Of a stretch of DNA of 23,332 nt, positions 15,027 to 22,014 are shown in pieces. The DNA comes from DASQVO01 sp035640715 (GTDB lineage: Bacteria > Actinomycetota > Actinomycetes > Streptosporangiales > Streptosporangiaceae). Positions within the stretch are counted from its first letter, which is position 1, and each line of letters opens with the position of its first letter. Both the position numbers and the translations under genes were made by a program. The notes beneath the pieces were generated by a model, which saw nothing but the letters and a program-made list of their open reading frames with translations, searched no databases and was not told the origin of the DNA. Location: assembly GCA_035640715.1 (NCBI GenBank), contig DASQVO010000215.1, positions 1-23,332 on the forward strand, read 5' to 3'.

Positions 15027-15051
15027 GGTCTGGGGGGACACCCCCCAGACC
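15027..15051. terminator. Strong bidirectional hairpin terminator between convergent operons
   Basis: GGTCTGGGGGG (15027-15037) and CCCCCCAGACC (15041-15051) pair perfectly over 11 bp around an ACA loop. The hairpin sits in the 163-bp spacer between the convergent thiolase and acyl-CoA dehydrogenase genes. It lacks a T-tract, as is usual for actinobacterial terminators, and could work in both directions. Confidence 0.7.
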
Positions 15052-15092
15052 CCCCGAGCGCCGCCTCCGGGGCATAGGGCTCCCTGGGCACA

Positions 15093-16253
15093 TCAGCCCA
15101 GCAGCCCGGCCCGGCGGCCAACCAGCGTGCGCAGCTCACTGGGGGACCCGTAGAGCAGTTGCGTCGACTTGGCCCGCTTGAGGTACAGGTGCGCCTCGTG
15201 CTCCCAGGTGAACCCGATCCCGCCGTGCATCTGGATCATTTCGGCGGCGGAGCGGAAGAACACGTCCGCGCAGTACCGCTTGGCGAGCGGGGCGGCCACC
15301 GCGAGCTCATCCGGGCTGGAGGTCGCCGCCCGCACCGCGGCGCGCGCCGTCATCCGCGCCGACTCCACCTCCACCGCCAGGTCGGCGCAGCGGTGCTTGA
15401 GCGCCTGGAATGAGCCGACCGGGCGGCCGAACTGCACCCGCGTCTTCAGGTACTCCACCGTCACAGAGAGGCAGTGGCCCGCCGCGCTGGCCGACTCGGC
15501 CGCGAGCGCCGTGCGCATCAGTTCCTCGGCACGGCGGGCCAGGGTGCCGCCGTCCCCGTCCGGGCTCACCCGCAGCGCCGGGGTGCCGTCGAATTCGACA
15601 GTCGCCTGGCCGCGGGTCTGGTCGAGCGTCGCGGCGGGCGTGACGGTGGCGTCCGCCGTGCGGACGGCGACGAGCGCGTCGTCGGCCCGTACCACGAACA
15701 CGTCCGCTTGCGGGCCGTCCAGCACGTGCCGGGCGGTACCGGACAGCCGGCCGCCGCGGGAGGTCACGCCGGGCGCCAGCGCGAACGCGCCGATCAGGGA
15801 GCCGCCGGCCAGGCCGGGCAGCAACTCTCCCGCTGCCCCGGCGCCGGCGCCGGACGCCGCCGCCTCGGCGAGCACCGCGGCGGCCAGCGCGCTCGACAGG
15901 TACGGCACGGGCAGCAGTACCCGGCCGATCTCCTCCACCGCCACAGCGACCTCGGCAAGCGTCGCGCCCATGCCGCCATAGCGTTCGGGGACGGCCAGAG
16001 CGGTGAGCCCCAGCTCACCGGCCAGCCGCTTCCAGGCCGCCTCGTCGTATTCGCCTAGATCGCCAGTGCCATCCGTGCCGGATGACGAGCCAGACAGGGC
16101 TTTTATGGCTGGGGAGTCTGGCGTATATGGGGCAGGCGGGCCCGCCGGAGAAAGCGGCGCGGCACGTGGCCGGGTGGGTGACCCGTGCCGGGCCAGGAAC
16201 TGCCGGATCACGTTGCGCAGCTCCGCCTGCTCCGGCGAATCGGTGACGTCCAT
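15093..16253 (-). CDS. Acyl-CoA dehydrogenase family protein, β-type subunit (possibly FadE32-like)
   Basis: A 386-residue acyl-CoA dehydrogenase family protein. Residues 1-100 are the helical N-domain (ELGLTALAVPERYGGMGATLAEV). The C-terminal domain shows EYLKTRVQFGRPVGSFQALKH, the Arg/Phe-Gly FAD contacts, and IQMHGGIGFTWEHEAHLYLKRA. The central β-domain lacks the usual WxxS flavin and NGxK(M/V)W motifs, as in the non-catalytic partners of α2β2 steroid dehydrogenases. It may pair with the FadE30-like protein, or be the missing FadE32 counterpart of the FadE31/FadE33 set encoded on the other strand. The ATG at 16253 overlaps the fadE30-like stop by one base (TGATG). Residues ~25-66 contain a Pro/Ser/Gly/Thr-rich insertion absent from typical family members. 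Last gene of the leftward operon. Confidence 0.8.
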   Translation of the reverse strand: MDVTDSPEQAELRNVIRQFLARHGSPTRPRAAPLSPAGPPAPYTPDSPAIKALSGSSSGTDGTGDLGEYDEAAWKRLAGELGLTALAVPERYGGMGATLAEVAVAVEEIGRVLLPVPYLSSALAAAVLAEAAASGAGAGAAGELLPGLAGGSLIGAFALAPGVTSRGGRLSGTARHVLDGPQADVFVVRADDALVAVRTADATVTPAATLDQTRGQATVEFDGTPALRVSPDGDGGTLARRAEELMRTALAAESASAAGHCLSVTVEYLKTRVQFGRPVGSFQALKHRCADLAVEVESARMTARAAVRAATSSPDELAVAAPLAKRYCADVFFRSAAEMIQMHGGIGFTWEHEAHLYLKRAKSTQLLYGSPSELRTLVGRRAGLLG

Positions 16254-17428
16254 CAGCCCGGCCCGCGCGGCAGGCCGAGCATCCGCTCGGCGATGACGTT
16301 CCGCTGGATCTCGCTGGAGCCGCCGTAGATCGTGTCCGCGCGCGTGAACAGGAAAAGCCGCTGCGCGTCGGAAAGATCGTAGCCCGGCCCGGTCTGCGTG
16401 GCGCCGGCCCCGGCCACATCCACGGCGAGCTCGCCGAGCCGCTGGTGCCATGACGCCCATAGCAGCTTGGCGATGTTCGCCTCGGTGCCCGGCCCCTGAC
16501 CCGCCGGGGGGCCGAGCGTGGCCTGCGCGGTGTAGCGCATGACCCGCAGGCCGGCCCAGGCGTCGACGATGCGCGCGGCGATGTCGGGGTCGGCGATGCT
16601 GCCGTTGCGGCGGGCCTCGGCGAGCACCGCCTCGAACTCGCGCTGGAAGCCAAGCTGCTGGCCGAACGTGGAGACACCCCGCTCGACGGCGAGCGTGCCC
16701 ATCGCGACCCGCCAGCCATCGCCCGGCGCGCCGACGACGTTCCCGGCGGCGGTACGCGCGTCATCGAAGAACACCTCGTTGAACTCGGACGTCCCGGTGA
16801 GCTGGACGATGGGCCGGATCTCGATGCCCGGCTGGCGCATCGGCACGAGCAGGTACGACAGGCCCCTGTGGCGTTCGGCTTCCGGGTCGGTGCGGGCGAG
16901 CACGAAGCACCAGTCGGCGAACTGGGCGAGAGAGGTCCACACCTTCTGCCCGTCGATATACCACTCGCCGTCGCGCAGCGCGGCCCTGGTCTTCACCGCC
17001 GCCAGGTCCGAGCCGGCGTCCGGCTCGGAGTACCCCTGGCACCACATCTCGGTGCCGGCGAGGATGCCGGGCAGGAACCTGGCGCGCTGCTCGGGCGTGC
17101 CGAAGATGAGCAGGGTTGGGCCGACGAGCTGCTCGCCGATGTGCCCTACCCGGCCGGGCGCGCCGGCGCGGGCGTACTCCTCGTGGAAAATGACCTGCCG
17201 GTCCCAGGAAAGGCCCCGGCCGCCCTCAGATTCCGGCCAGCCCAGGCCGATCCAGCCGCCCTCTCCGAGGCGGCGCTCCCAGGCGAGCCGCTCCTCGGCG
17301 AACTCGTGCTCGCGTCCTGGGCCGCCCTTGCCGGTGAGCCCGGCGAACTCGCCGGCCAGGTTCGCCGCCAGCCACGCCCGGACCTCGGCCCGGAACTCCT
17401 CGTCGTCCCGATCGGGCACATCTGTCAC
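16253..17428 (-). CDS. fadE30: Acyl-CoA dehydrogenase FadE30-like
   Basis: A 391-residue acyl-CoA dehydrogenase with all expected motifs: GGPGREHEFAEERLAWERRL (35-54), CQGYSEPDAGSDLAAVKTRA (130-149), GQKVWTSLAQFADWCFV (160-176), LTGTSEFNEVFFDDART (210-226), GAPGDGWRVAMGTLAVERGVS, and the C-terminal YGGSSEIQRNVIAERMLGLP. These match what I recall of mycobacterial FadE30. That KstR2-regulon enzyme introduces a double bond into the propionyl side chain of HIP-CoA (or its 5-hydroxy form), the step after FadD3. The GTG at 17428 has GAGGAG seven bases upstream and begins 10 bp after the kstR2-like stop. The stop overlaps the next gene by one base, so both are translationally coupled in one operon. 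Confidence 0.92.
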   Translation of the reverse strand: MTDVPDRDDEEFRAEVRAWLAANLAGEFAGLTGKGGPGREHEFAEERLAWERRLGEGGWIGLGWPESEGGRGLSWDRQVIFHEEYARAGAPGRVGHIGEQLVGPTLLIFGTPEQRARFLPGILAGTEMWCQGYSEPDAGSDLAAVKTRAALRDGEWYIDGQKVWTSLAQFADWCFVLARTDPEAERHRGLSYLLVPMRQPGIEIRPIVQLTGTSEFNEVFFDDARTAAGNVVGAPGDGWRVAMGTLAVERGVSTFGQQLGFQREFEAVLAEARRNGSIADPDIAARIVDAWAGLRVMRYTAQATLGPPAGQGPGTEANIAKLLWASWHQRLGELAVDVAGAGATQTGPGYDLSDAQRLFLFTRADTIYGGSSEIQRNVIAERMLGLPRGPG

Positions 17429-17438
17429 CGGCAGCTCC

Positions 17439-18053
17439 TCAGGCCAGAATTCCCTCGAGGACCATCGCTATGTACTGCCTGGCGATCTCCTCCACCGGCA
17501 GCGGGCCATCGCGGCGGTACCAGCTCGCAGCCAGCCACACGGTGTCACGGATGAAGCGGTAGACCAGGCCGGTGTCGAGGTCGGCGCGGAAGACCCCGTC
17601 CATGACCCCCTGATCCAGCACCGACAGCCACATCTCGCGGAATCGCCGCCGTGAGTCAATGAGGTAGGAGAAGCGGGGGTTCGCCGCCAGATGCTGGAAT
17701 TCCTTCTGGTAGATCACGACGGCGGCGCGGTACCGGCCGATCGTGCGGAACGAGGAGGTGATCAGCGCCCGGAAGGTCTCCGCGGGGCCGAGGCCGGAAC
17801 CGGTCACCTTGTCGTAGGCCGCCCACATCTCGCTGAGGAAACCGGAGAGGATCTCGTCGACCATCGATTCCTTGGAATCGAAGTGGTAGTAGAGGCTGCC
17901 GCCCAGCATCCCGGCCGCGTCGGCCACCTCGCGCACTGTCGTGGCCGCGTATCCTCGCGACGCGAACATCTCGGCCGCGGTCGCGAGCAGCTCGGCCCGC
18001 CGCTCGGCTCGGGCGGCCGCGGTGCCTTCTGGATCCCGCCGTCGTGGGCTCAT
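17439..18053 (-). CDS. kstR2: TetR-family repressor KstR2-like (paralogue 2, closest to KstR2)
   Basis: A 204-residue TetR-family repressor. The DNA-binding helix-turn-helix lies at ~37-58 (ATTVREVADAAGMLGGSLYYHF), followed by DSKESMVDEILSGFL. The ligand domain carries AVVIYQKEFQHLAANPRFSYL (111-131), MWLSVLDQGVMDGVFRADLD and LVYRFIRDTVWLAASWYR. These run parallel to mycobacterial KstR2 almost motif for motif, including the ending QYIAMVLEGI. KstR2 responds to HIP-CoA and controls ring C/D genes. It lies inside the ipdF-fadE30 operon (15-bp and 10-bp gaps), so it would be autoregulated through the site at 18930-18943. The ATG at 18053 has only a distant GAGAGG. Of the two KstR2-like proteins in this window, this is the better ortholog candidate. 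Confidence 0.9.
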   Translation of the reverse strand: MSPRRRDPEGTAAARAERRAELLATAAEMFASRGYAATTVREVADAAGMLGGSLYYHFDSKESMVDEILSGFLSEMWAAYDKVTGSGLGPAETFRALITSSFRTIGRYRAAVVIYQKEFQHLAANPRFSYLIDSRRRFREMWLSVLDQGVMDGVFRADLDTGLVYRFIRDTVWLAASWYRRDGPLPVEEIARQYIAMVLEGILA

Positions 18054-18068
18054 CGGAAAGGCGGCCTC

Positions 18069-18845
18069 TCAGGGGTGCTGGCTGGACACCGAGACGATCT
18101 CCCCGGTCATGTAGGAGGAGTAGTCGCTCGCGAGGAAGACGATAACGTTGGCGACTTCCCAGGGCTCCGCGTACCGGCCGAAAGCCTCCCTCCTGGTGAG
18201 CTCGGCCAGCAGTTCCTCCGTCGTGACCTTCGCCAGATGCGGGTGCATCGCCAGGGAGGGGGCCACCGCGTTGACCCGCACGCCGTACGGCGCCGCCTCG
18301 ATGGCCGCGCACCTGGTGAGCGCCATGACCCCGGCCTTGGCCGCCGCGTAGTGGGACTGGCCCTCCTGCGCCCGCCAGCCGATCACCGAGGCGTTGTTCA
18401 CGATCACGCCGCGGCCCCTCGGCTGCATGCGCGACAGCGCGGCCCGGGTACAGCGCATCGTGCCGTTCAGCGTCACGTCCAGCACCCGGCTCCACTGGTC
18501 GTCGGTCATCTCGGCAAGCCTGGCCGTGCCGCCGAGGCCGGCGTTGTTGACCGCCACGTCCACCGGGCCGAACCGCTCCTCCGCGGCCGTGAACAGGTTC
18601 TGGACCTGTTCGGTGGAGGTGACGTCACATACCACCCCGGTCACCGCGCCCGCGCCGAACTCCTTCTCCAGCGCGGTAAGGCTCTCCCCGAGGCGGCGTT
18701 CGTGGGCATCGCTGACCACCACCCGGGCGCCTTCCTCCAGCATGCGCCGGGCGCAGGCGCCCCCGATGCCGGTGCCGGCCGCGGCGGTCACCACCACCAC
18801 CCGGTCACGCAGCAGGCCGTGGCCGGGGACATAGGGCGGCTTCAT
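18069..18845 (-). CDS. ipdF: SDR-family dehydrogenase IpdF-like (Rv3559c-type)
   Basis: An SDR of 258 residues from the ATG at 18845. Motifs from that Met: PPYVPGHGLL at the N-terminus, VVVVTAAAGTGIGGACARRML (nucleotide site in the TAAAGTGIG variant), VVCDVTSTEQV, VNNAGLGG, NNASVIGWRAQEGQSHYAAAKAGVMALTRCAA (catalytic Ser, Tyr and Lys), and the unusual ending EIVSVSSQHP. These resemble mycobacterial IpdF, which I recall as acting on a hydroxylated HIP-CoA-derived intermediate in ring C/D breakdown. An in-frame GTG at 18917 would add 24 residues, but those are encoded largely by a perfect 14-bp hairpin. I prefer ATG 18845 on family grounds, although its ribosome-binding site is weak (CGGGG). 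First gene of the leftward ipdF-kstR2-fadE30 operon. Confidence 0.85.
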   Translation of the reverse strand: MKPPYVPGHGLLRDRVVVVTAAAGTGIGGACARRMLEEGARVVVSDAHERRLGESLTALEKEFGAGAVTGVVCDVTSTEQVQNLFTAAEERFGPVDVAVNNAGLGGTARLAEMTDDQWSRVLDVTLNGTMRCTRAALSRMQPRGRGVIVNNASVIGWRAQEGQSHYAAAKAGVMALTRCAAIEAAPYGVRVNAVAPSLAMHPHLAKVTTEELLAELTRREAFGRYAEPWEVANVIVFLASDYSSYMTGEIVSVSSQHP

Positions 18846-18854
18846 GGGCTGCCC

Positions 18855-18886
18855 CGCACCGCCCGGCCGGAAGGCCGGGCGGTGCG
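18855..18886. promoter_or_regulatory. Very stable hairpin in the ipdF leader or N-terminal extension
   Basis: CGCACCGCCCGGCC (18855-18868) pairs perfectly with GGCCGGGCGGTGCG (18873-18886) around a GGAA loop. This is 14 bp of almost pure G-C. It lies between the operator at 18930 and the ipdF ATG at 18845, ending nine bases from that ATG. If the ATG is the true start, it is a 5'-leader structure that could attenuate transcription or hinder initiation. If GTG 18917 is used, it is inside the coding region. Confidence 0.65.
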
Positions 18887-18929
18887 TGTCCTCCGGGTCC
18901 TCCCCGCTGAGCTTCACGTAGGTTACCCT

Positions 18930-18943
18930 ATCAAATACTTGTT
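18930..18943. promoter_or_regulatory. Degenerate KstR2-type operator between divergent ipdF and crotonase operons
   Basis: ATCAAATACTTGTT matches AnCAAGnnCTTGnT except for one fixed base (A for G in the left arm). It lies 20 bp before the crotonase ATG at 18964 and 84 bp before the ipdF ATG, and is locally AT-rich. This single spacer would control seven genes, including the kstR2-like gene. The mismatch lowers certainty. Confidence 0.5.
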
Positions 18944-18963
18944 AGAAGGAATGCGAGGGCCCC

Positions 18964-19803
18964 ATGACAGTGGTGCGCTATGAACGGCGCGGGCCGGTGG
19001 CGATGGTTACCCTGAACCGCCCGGAGTACCGCAACGCGCAGAACTCGGCGATGACCTATGCCCTGGATGAGGCCTTCTACCAGGCAGCGGCCGACGACGA
19101 GGTCAAGGTGATCGTGCTCGCCGGAGAGGGCAAGCACTTCTCCGCCGGGCACGACATCGGCACTCCGGGACGGGATGCCCACCTCTCGTTCGGGCGCAAG
19201 GCGGGCCTGTGGTGGGATCACGTGGGCAAGGAGGGAGCCGAGAGCCGCTACGCCCGCGAGTCCGAGGTCTACCTCGGCATGTGCCGGCGCTGGCGGGAAA
19301 TCCCCAAGCCGATGATCGCGATGGTGCAGGGCGCCTGCATCGCCGGCGGCCTCATGCTCGCCTGGGTATGCGACCTGATCGTCGCCTCCGACGACGCATT
19401 CTTCGCCGACCCGGTGGTGCGGATGGGCATCCCCGGCGTGGAGTACTTCGCCCACCCCTGGGTCATGCCGCCACGGATCGCCAGGGAGTTCCTCTTCACG
19501 GGCGACCGGATGACCGCCCGCCGCGCGTACGAGCTGGGGATGGTCAACCGGGTAGTACCCCGCGGCGAGCTGGAGGCCGAGGCCCTCGCGCTGGCCGAGC
19601 GGATCGCTGCCATGCCGCGGATGGGCCTGGCGCTGGCCAAGAAGGCCGTCAACCAGGCCGAGGACATGCAGGGCATGCACGCCGGGATGGACTCGGTGTT
19701 CGGGCTGCACCATCTCGCCCACGCGCACAACGCCGAGACCTCGGCCGACTCCCTGGCCGGGATGGACCCCAAGAGCATGAAGGCTGCCTCCGGTGGATCT
19801 TGA
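18964..19803 (+). CDS. Crotonase-superfamily protein (enoyl-CoA hydratase-like) lacking both usual catalytic glutamates
   Basis: A 279-residue crotonase-fold protein. FSAGHDIG (59-66) is the first oxyanion-hole/CoA region, and VQGACIAGGLMLAWVCDLIVA (121-141) the second. WWDHVGKEG and YLGMCRRWREIPKPMIAMVQG are typical of a steroid-cluster subfamily that I associate with EchA13-type proteins. Compared with rat mitochondrial hydratase, Glu144 corresponds to Met131 and Glu164 to Val151. Neither acid-base residue is present, although both Gly-rich oxyanion loops are. Plain hydration is therefore doubtful; isomerase, hydrolase, retro-Claisen or C-C bond cleavage chemistry is possible. Candidate alternative residues are Glu160 and His164 in GVEYFAHPW. 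The ATG at 18964 follows GAGGG at five bases. The stop overlaps the fadE31-like start by 11 nt. First gene of a three-gene rightward operon. Confidence 0.85.
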   Translation: MTVVRYERRGPVAMVTLNRPEYRNAQNSAMTYALDEAFYQAAADDEVKVIVLAGEGKHFSAGHDIGTPGRDAHLSFGRKAGLWWDHVGKEGAESRYARESEVYLGMCRRWREIPKPMIAMVQGACIAGGLMLAWVCDLIVASDDAFFADPVVRMGIPGVEYFAHPWVMPPRIAREFLFTGDRMTARRAYELGMVNRVVPRGELEAEALALAERIAAMPRMGLALAKKAVNQAEDMQGMHAGMDSVFGLHHLAHAHNAETSADSLAGMDPKSMKAASGGS

Positions 19804-20947
19804 CCTGTCGCCCGCGGAACCGTTCCGGGCCGAGGTGCGCGAGTGGCTGCGCGCGCACGTCCCCGCCACGCCCCTGCCGTCGCTGGAGACCGGGAAGGGC
19901 TTCGCCGCCCACCGCGCCTGGGAGCGCGAGCTGCATGCGGTGCGCCTGTCGGTGGTGTCCTGGCCGGAGGAGTATGGCGGCAGGAACGCGACCCCGCTGG
20001 AGTGGCTGGTCTTCGAGGAGGAGTACTACGCGGCCGGGGCACCGGGGCGGGTCAGCCAGAACGGCATCAACCTGCTCGCGCCCACCTTGTTCCAGCACGG
20101 CACGCCCGAGCAGCTCGCCCGCGTCCTCCCGCCGATGGCCTCCGGGGAGGTGATCTGGGCGCAGGCCTGGTCCGAGCCGGGCGCCGGGAGTGACCTGGCC
20201 TCCCTGCGCGCCTCCGCGACCCGGGCCGACGGCGGCTGGCTGCTGAACGGCCAGAAGACGTGGAGCTCGCGCGCGGCCTTCGCCGACTGGGGGTTCGGCC
20301 TGTTCCGCTCCGACCCGGAGGCGGAACGGCACCGCGGCCTGAGCTATCTCATGTTCCCGCTGAACGCCGAGGGGATCACCCGCCGGCCGATCGGCCGTAT
20401 CGACGGGAAGCCCGCCTTCGCCGAGCTTTTCTTCGACGACGTGTTCGTGCCCGACCGGGACGTGATCGGCAGGCCGGGCGACGGCTGGCGGGTCGCCATG
20501 AGCACTGCGGGTAACGAACGAGGGCTCACTCTGCGCAGCCCCGGCCGGTTCATGGCCGCCGCCAGCAGGCTCGTTGAACTCTGGCGCACCCACGGCGATC
20601 CCGCCGATACGGCGCTGCGCGACCGCGTCGCCGACGCATGGATCAAGGCACACGCCTACCGGCTGAAGGGCTTCGAGACGATCTCCCGCACCGCCGGCGT
20701 CGGGGCGGAGTCCAGCGTCAACAAGGTCTTCTGGTCGGAACTGGACGTGGCCCTGCACGAGACGGCTCTCGACCTGCTGGGCCCCGACGGCGAGCTGGCC
20801 GGCGAGTGGCTGGAGGGATACGTCTTCTCCCTCGCCGGCCCGATCTACGCAGGGACCAACGAGATCCAGCGCAACGTCATCGCCGAGCGTATCCTCGGCC
20901 TGCCCAGGGCTCTGAATAGCGCTCACGGGCCTGGGAGGCGGCCGTGA
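19793..20947 (+). CDS. fadE31: Acyl-CoA dehydrogenase FadE31-like
   Basis: A 384-residue acyl-CoA dehydrogenase of full length. It contains KGFAAHRAWERELH (35-48), WPEEYGGRNATPLEWLVFEE (57-76), AGAPGRVSQNGINLLAPTLF (81-100), AQAWSEPGAGSDLASLRA (123-140), NGQKTWSSRAAF (152-163) and GPIYAGTNEIQRNVIAERILGLP near the C-terminus. The pattern resembles mycobacterial FadE31. Its gene there belongs to the KstR2 regulon and its product forms heteromers with FadE32/FadE33 in the last steps of ring degradation. The GTG at 19793 overlaps the crotonase gene by 11 nt, and its own stop overlaps the next gene by four bases (GTGA). The three proteins are therefore likely made in fixed ratio. Confidence 0.92.
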   Translation: MDLDLSPAEPFRAEVREWLRAHVPATPLPSLETGKGFAAHRAWERELHAVRLSVVSWPEEYGGRNATPLEWLVFEEEYYAAGAPGRVSQNGINLLAPTLFQHGTPEQLARVLPPMASGEVIWAQAWSEPGAGSDLASLRASATRADGGWLLNGQKTWSSRAAFADWGFGLFRSDPEAERHRGLSYLMFPLNAEGITRRPIGRIDGKPAFAELFFDDVFVPDRDVIGRPGDGWRVAMSTAGNERGLTLRSPGRFMAAASRLVELWRTHGDPADTALRDRVADAWIKAHAYRLKGFETISRTAGVGAESSVNKVFWSELDVALHETALDLLGPDGELAGEWLEGYVFSLAGPIYAGTNEIQRNVIAERILGLPRALNSAHGPGRRP

Positions 20948-21948
20948 AGTTTGTCCTCGACGCCGAGCAGAAGCTGTTCGGCGAGACCATGGACAAGCTG
21001 CTGTCCGGGGCGGGCACGCCCGCCGTGGCCCGTGACTGGGCGGCGGGCACGCAAGAGCCGGGGCTGGCGCTGTGGCGCTCGCTGGCCGATGCGGGGGTCT
21101 TCGCGCTCGCCGTGCCCGAGTCCGCCGGCGGCGCCGGCCTGCTCCCCGTCGAGCTGGTCACCGCGTTCGGTGAGATCGGCCGGCACGGCGTGCCCGGGCC
21201 GTATGCCGAGACCGTCGCTGTCGCCGTGCTGCTGGCCCGGCTGGGGTCCGGACCTCTCCCGGCCGCGTGGCTTCCCCGGATCGCCGAGGGCAGCGCCATC
21301 GCCTCGCTCGCGCTGCCGCCGGCCGTGCCGTACGCGCTGGACGCGGACGTCGCCGACGTGGTGCTGACGGTGGACGGCGGCACGCTGCGCTCCGCCATCC
21401 CCGGCGCCATCCGCGCCTCGCTGGACCCGGCCCGCCGCCTGTTTTCCGTCACGGCGGGCGACGTGCCGGCGGGTGTGGCCGCCCCGGCCGGGGCCAGGGT
21501 GGCCGCGGCCACCGCCGAGGCGTACGACATGGGCGTGCTGGCGTGCGCCGCCCAGCTCGCCGGGGTGGGACGCCGGCTGCTCGAGGTCACGGTGGACTAC
21601 GCGAAGACGCGGCGGCAGTTCGGGCGGCCGATCGGCGAGTTCCAGGCGATCAAGCACCACCTCGCGAACGTGCTCGTCGGGCTGGAGTACACCCGGCCAC
21701 TGGTGCACGGCGCGGCCCTCGCGTACGGCTCGCCGGATTCCCCGCGCGAGGTGTCGGCGGCGAAGGCTGCGGCGTCGGATGCCGCGTACCTGGCGGCCAG
21801 GATCGCGCTCCAGGTACACGGGGCGATCGGCTACACCGACGAGTACGATCCCAGCCTGCTGATCCGCAAGGCGCGTGCCCTCTACTCGGCTTGGGGCTCC
21901 CCGGCCAGCCACCGCGCCCGCGTCGTCTCTTCCCTTGCAGGCGGCTGA
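20944..21948 (+). CDS. Acyl-CoA dehydrogenase family protein, FadE33-like partner subunit
   Basis: A 334-residue, rather short acyl-CoA dehydrogenase family protein. It begins MKFVLDAEQKLFGETMDKLL and keeps LAVPESAGGAGLLPVELV (56-73) in the N-domain. It has a reduced middle β-domain without flavin-binding W/T/S motifs. The C-terminal half carries TVDYAKTRRQFGRPIGEFQAIKHHLA and ALQVHGAIGYTDEYDPSLLIRKA. This is the usual build of the non-catalytic half of an α2β2 steroid acyl-CoA dehydrogenase. By resemblance and by its position directly after fadE31 it most likely is the FadE33 counterpart; FadE32 cannot be ruled out. The GTG start lies in a GTGA overlap with the fadE31-like stop. Last gene of the operon, followed by a hairpin. 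Confidence 0.85.
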   Translation: MKFVLDAEQKLFGETMDKLLSGAGTPAVARDWAAGTQEPGLALWRSLADAGVFALAVPESAGGAGLLPVELVTAFGEIGRHGVPGPYAETVAVAVLLARLGSGPLPAAWLPRIAEGSAIASLALPPAVPYALDADVADVVLTVDGGTLRSAIPGAIRASLDPARRLFSVTAGDVPAGVAAPAGARVAAATAEAYDMGVLACAAQLAGVGRRLLEVTVDYAKTRRQFGRPIGEFQAIKHHLANVLVGLEYTRPLVHGAALAYGSPDSPREVSAAKAAASDAAYLAARIALQVHGAIGYTDEYDPSLLIRKARALYSAWGSPASHRARVVSSLAGG

Positions 21949-21952
21949 CGCC

Positions 21953-21972
21953 CGCCCGGACCCCGTCGGGCG
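21953..21972. terminator. Possible terminator hairpin after the fadE31-fadE33 operon
   Basis: CGCCCG (21953-21958) and CGGGCG (21967-21972) form a six-base-pair stem with an eight-base loop, starting five bases after the stop codon. There is no T-tract. Position at the operon end supports the call, but the stem is short. Confidence 0.35.
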
Positions 21973-22014
21973 CGCGGGATCCGGGGAGAGGCGGCTAGGA
22001 CCGCGGCCGCGATG

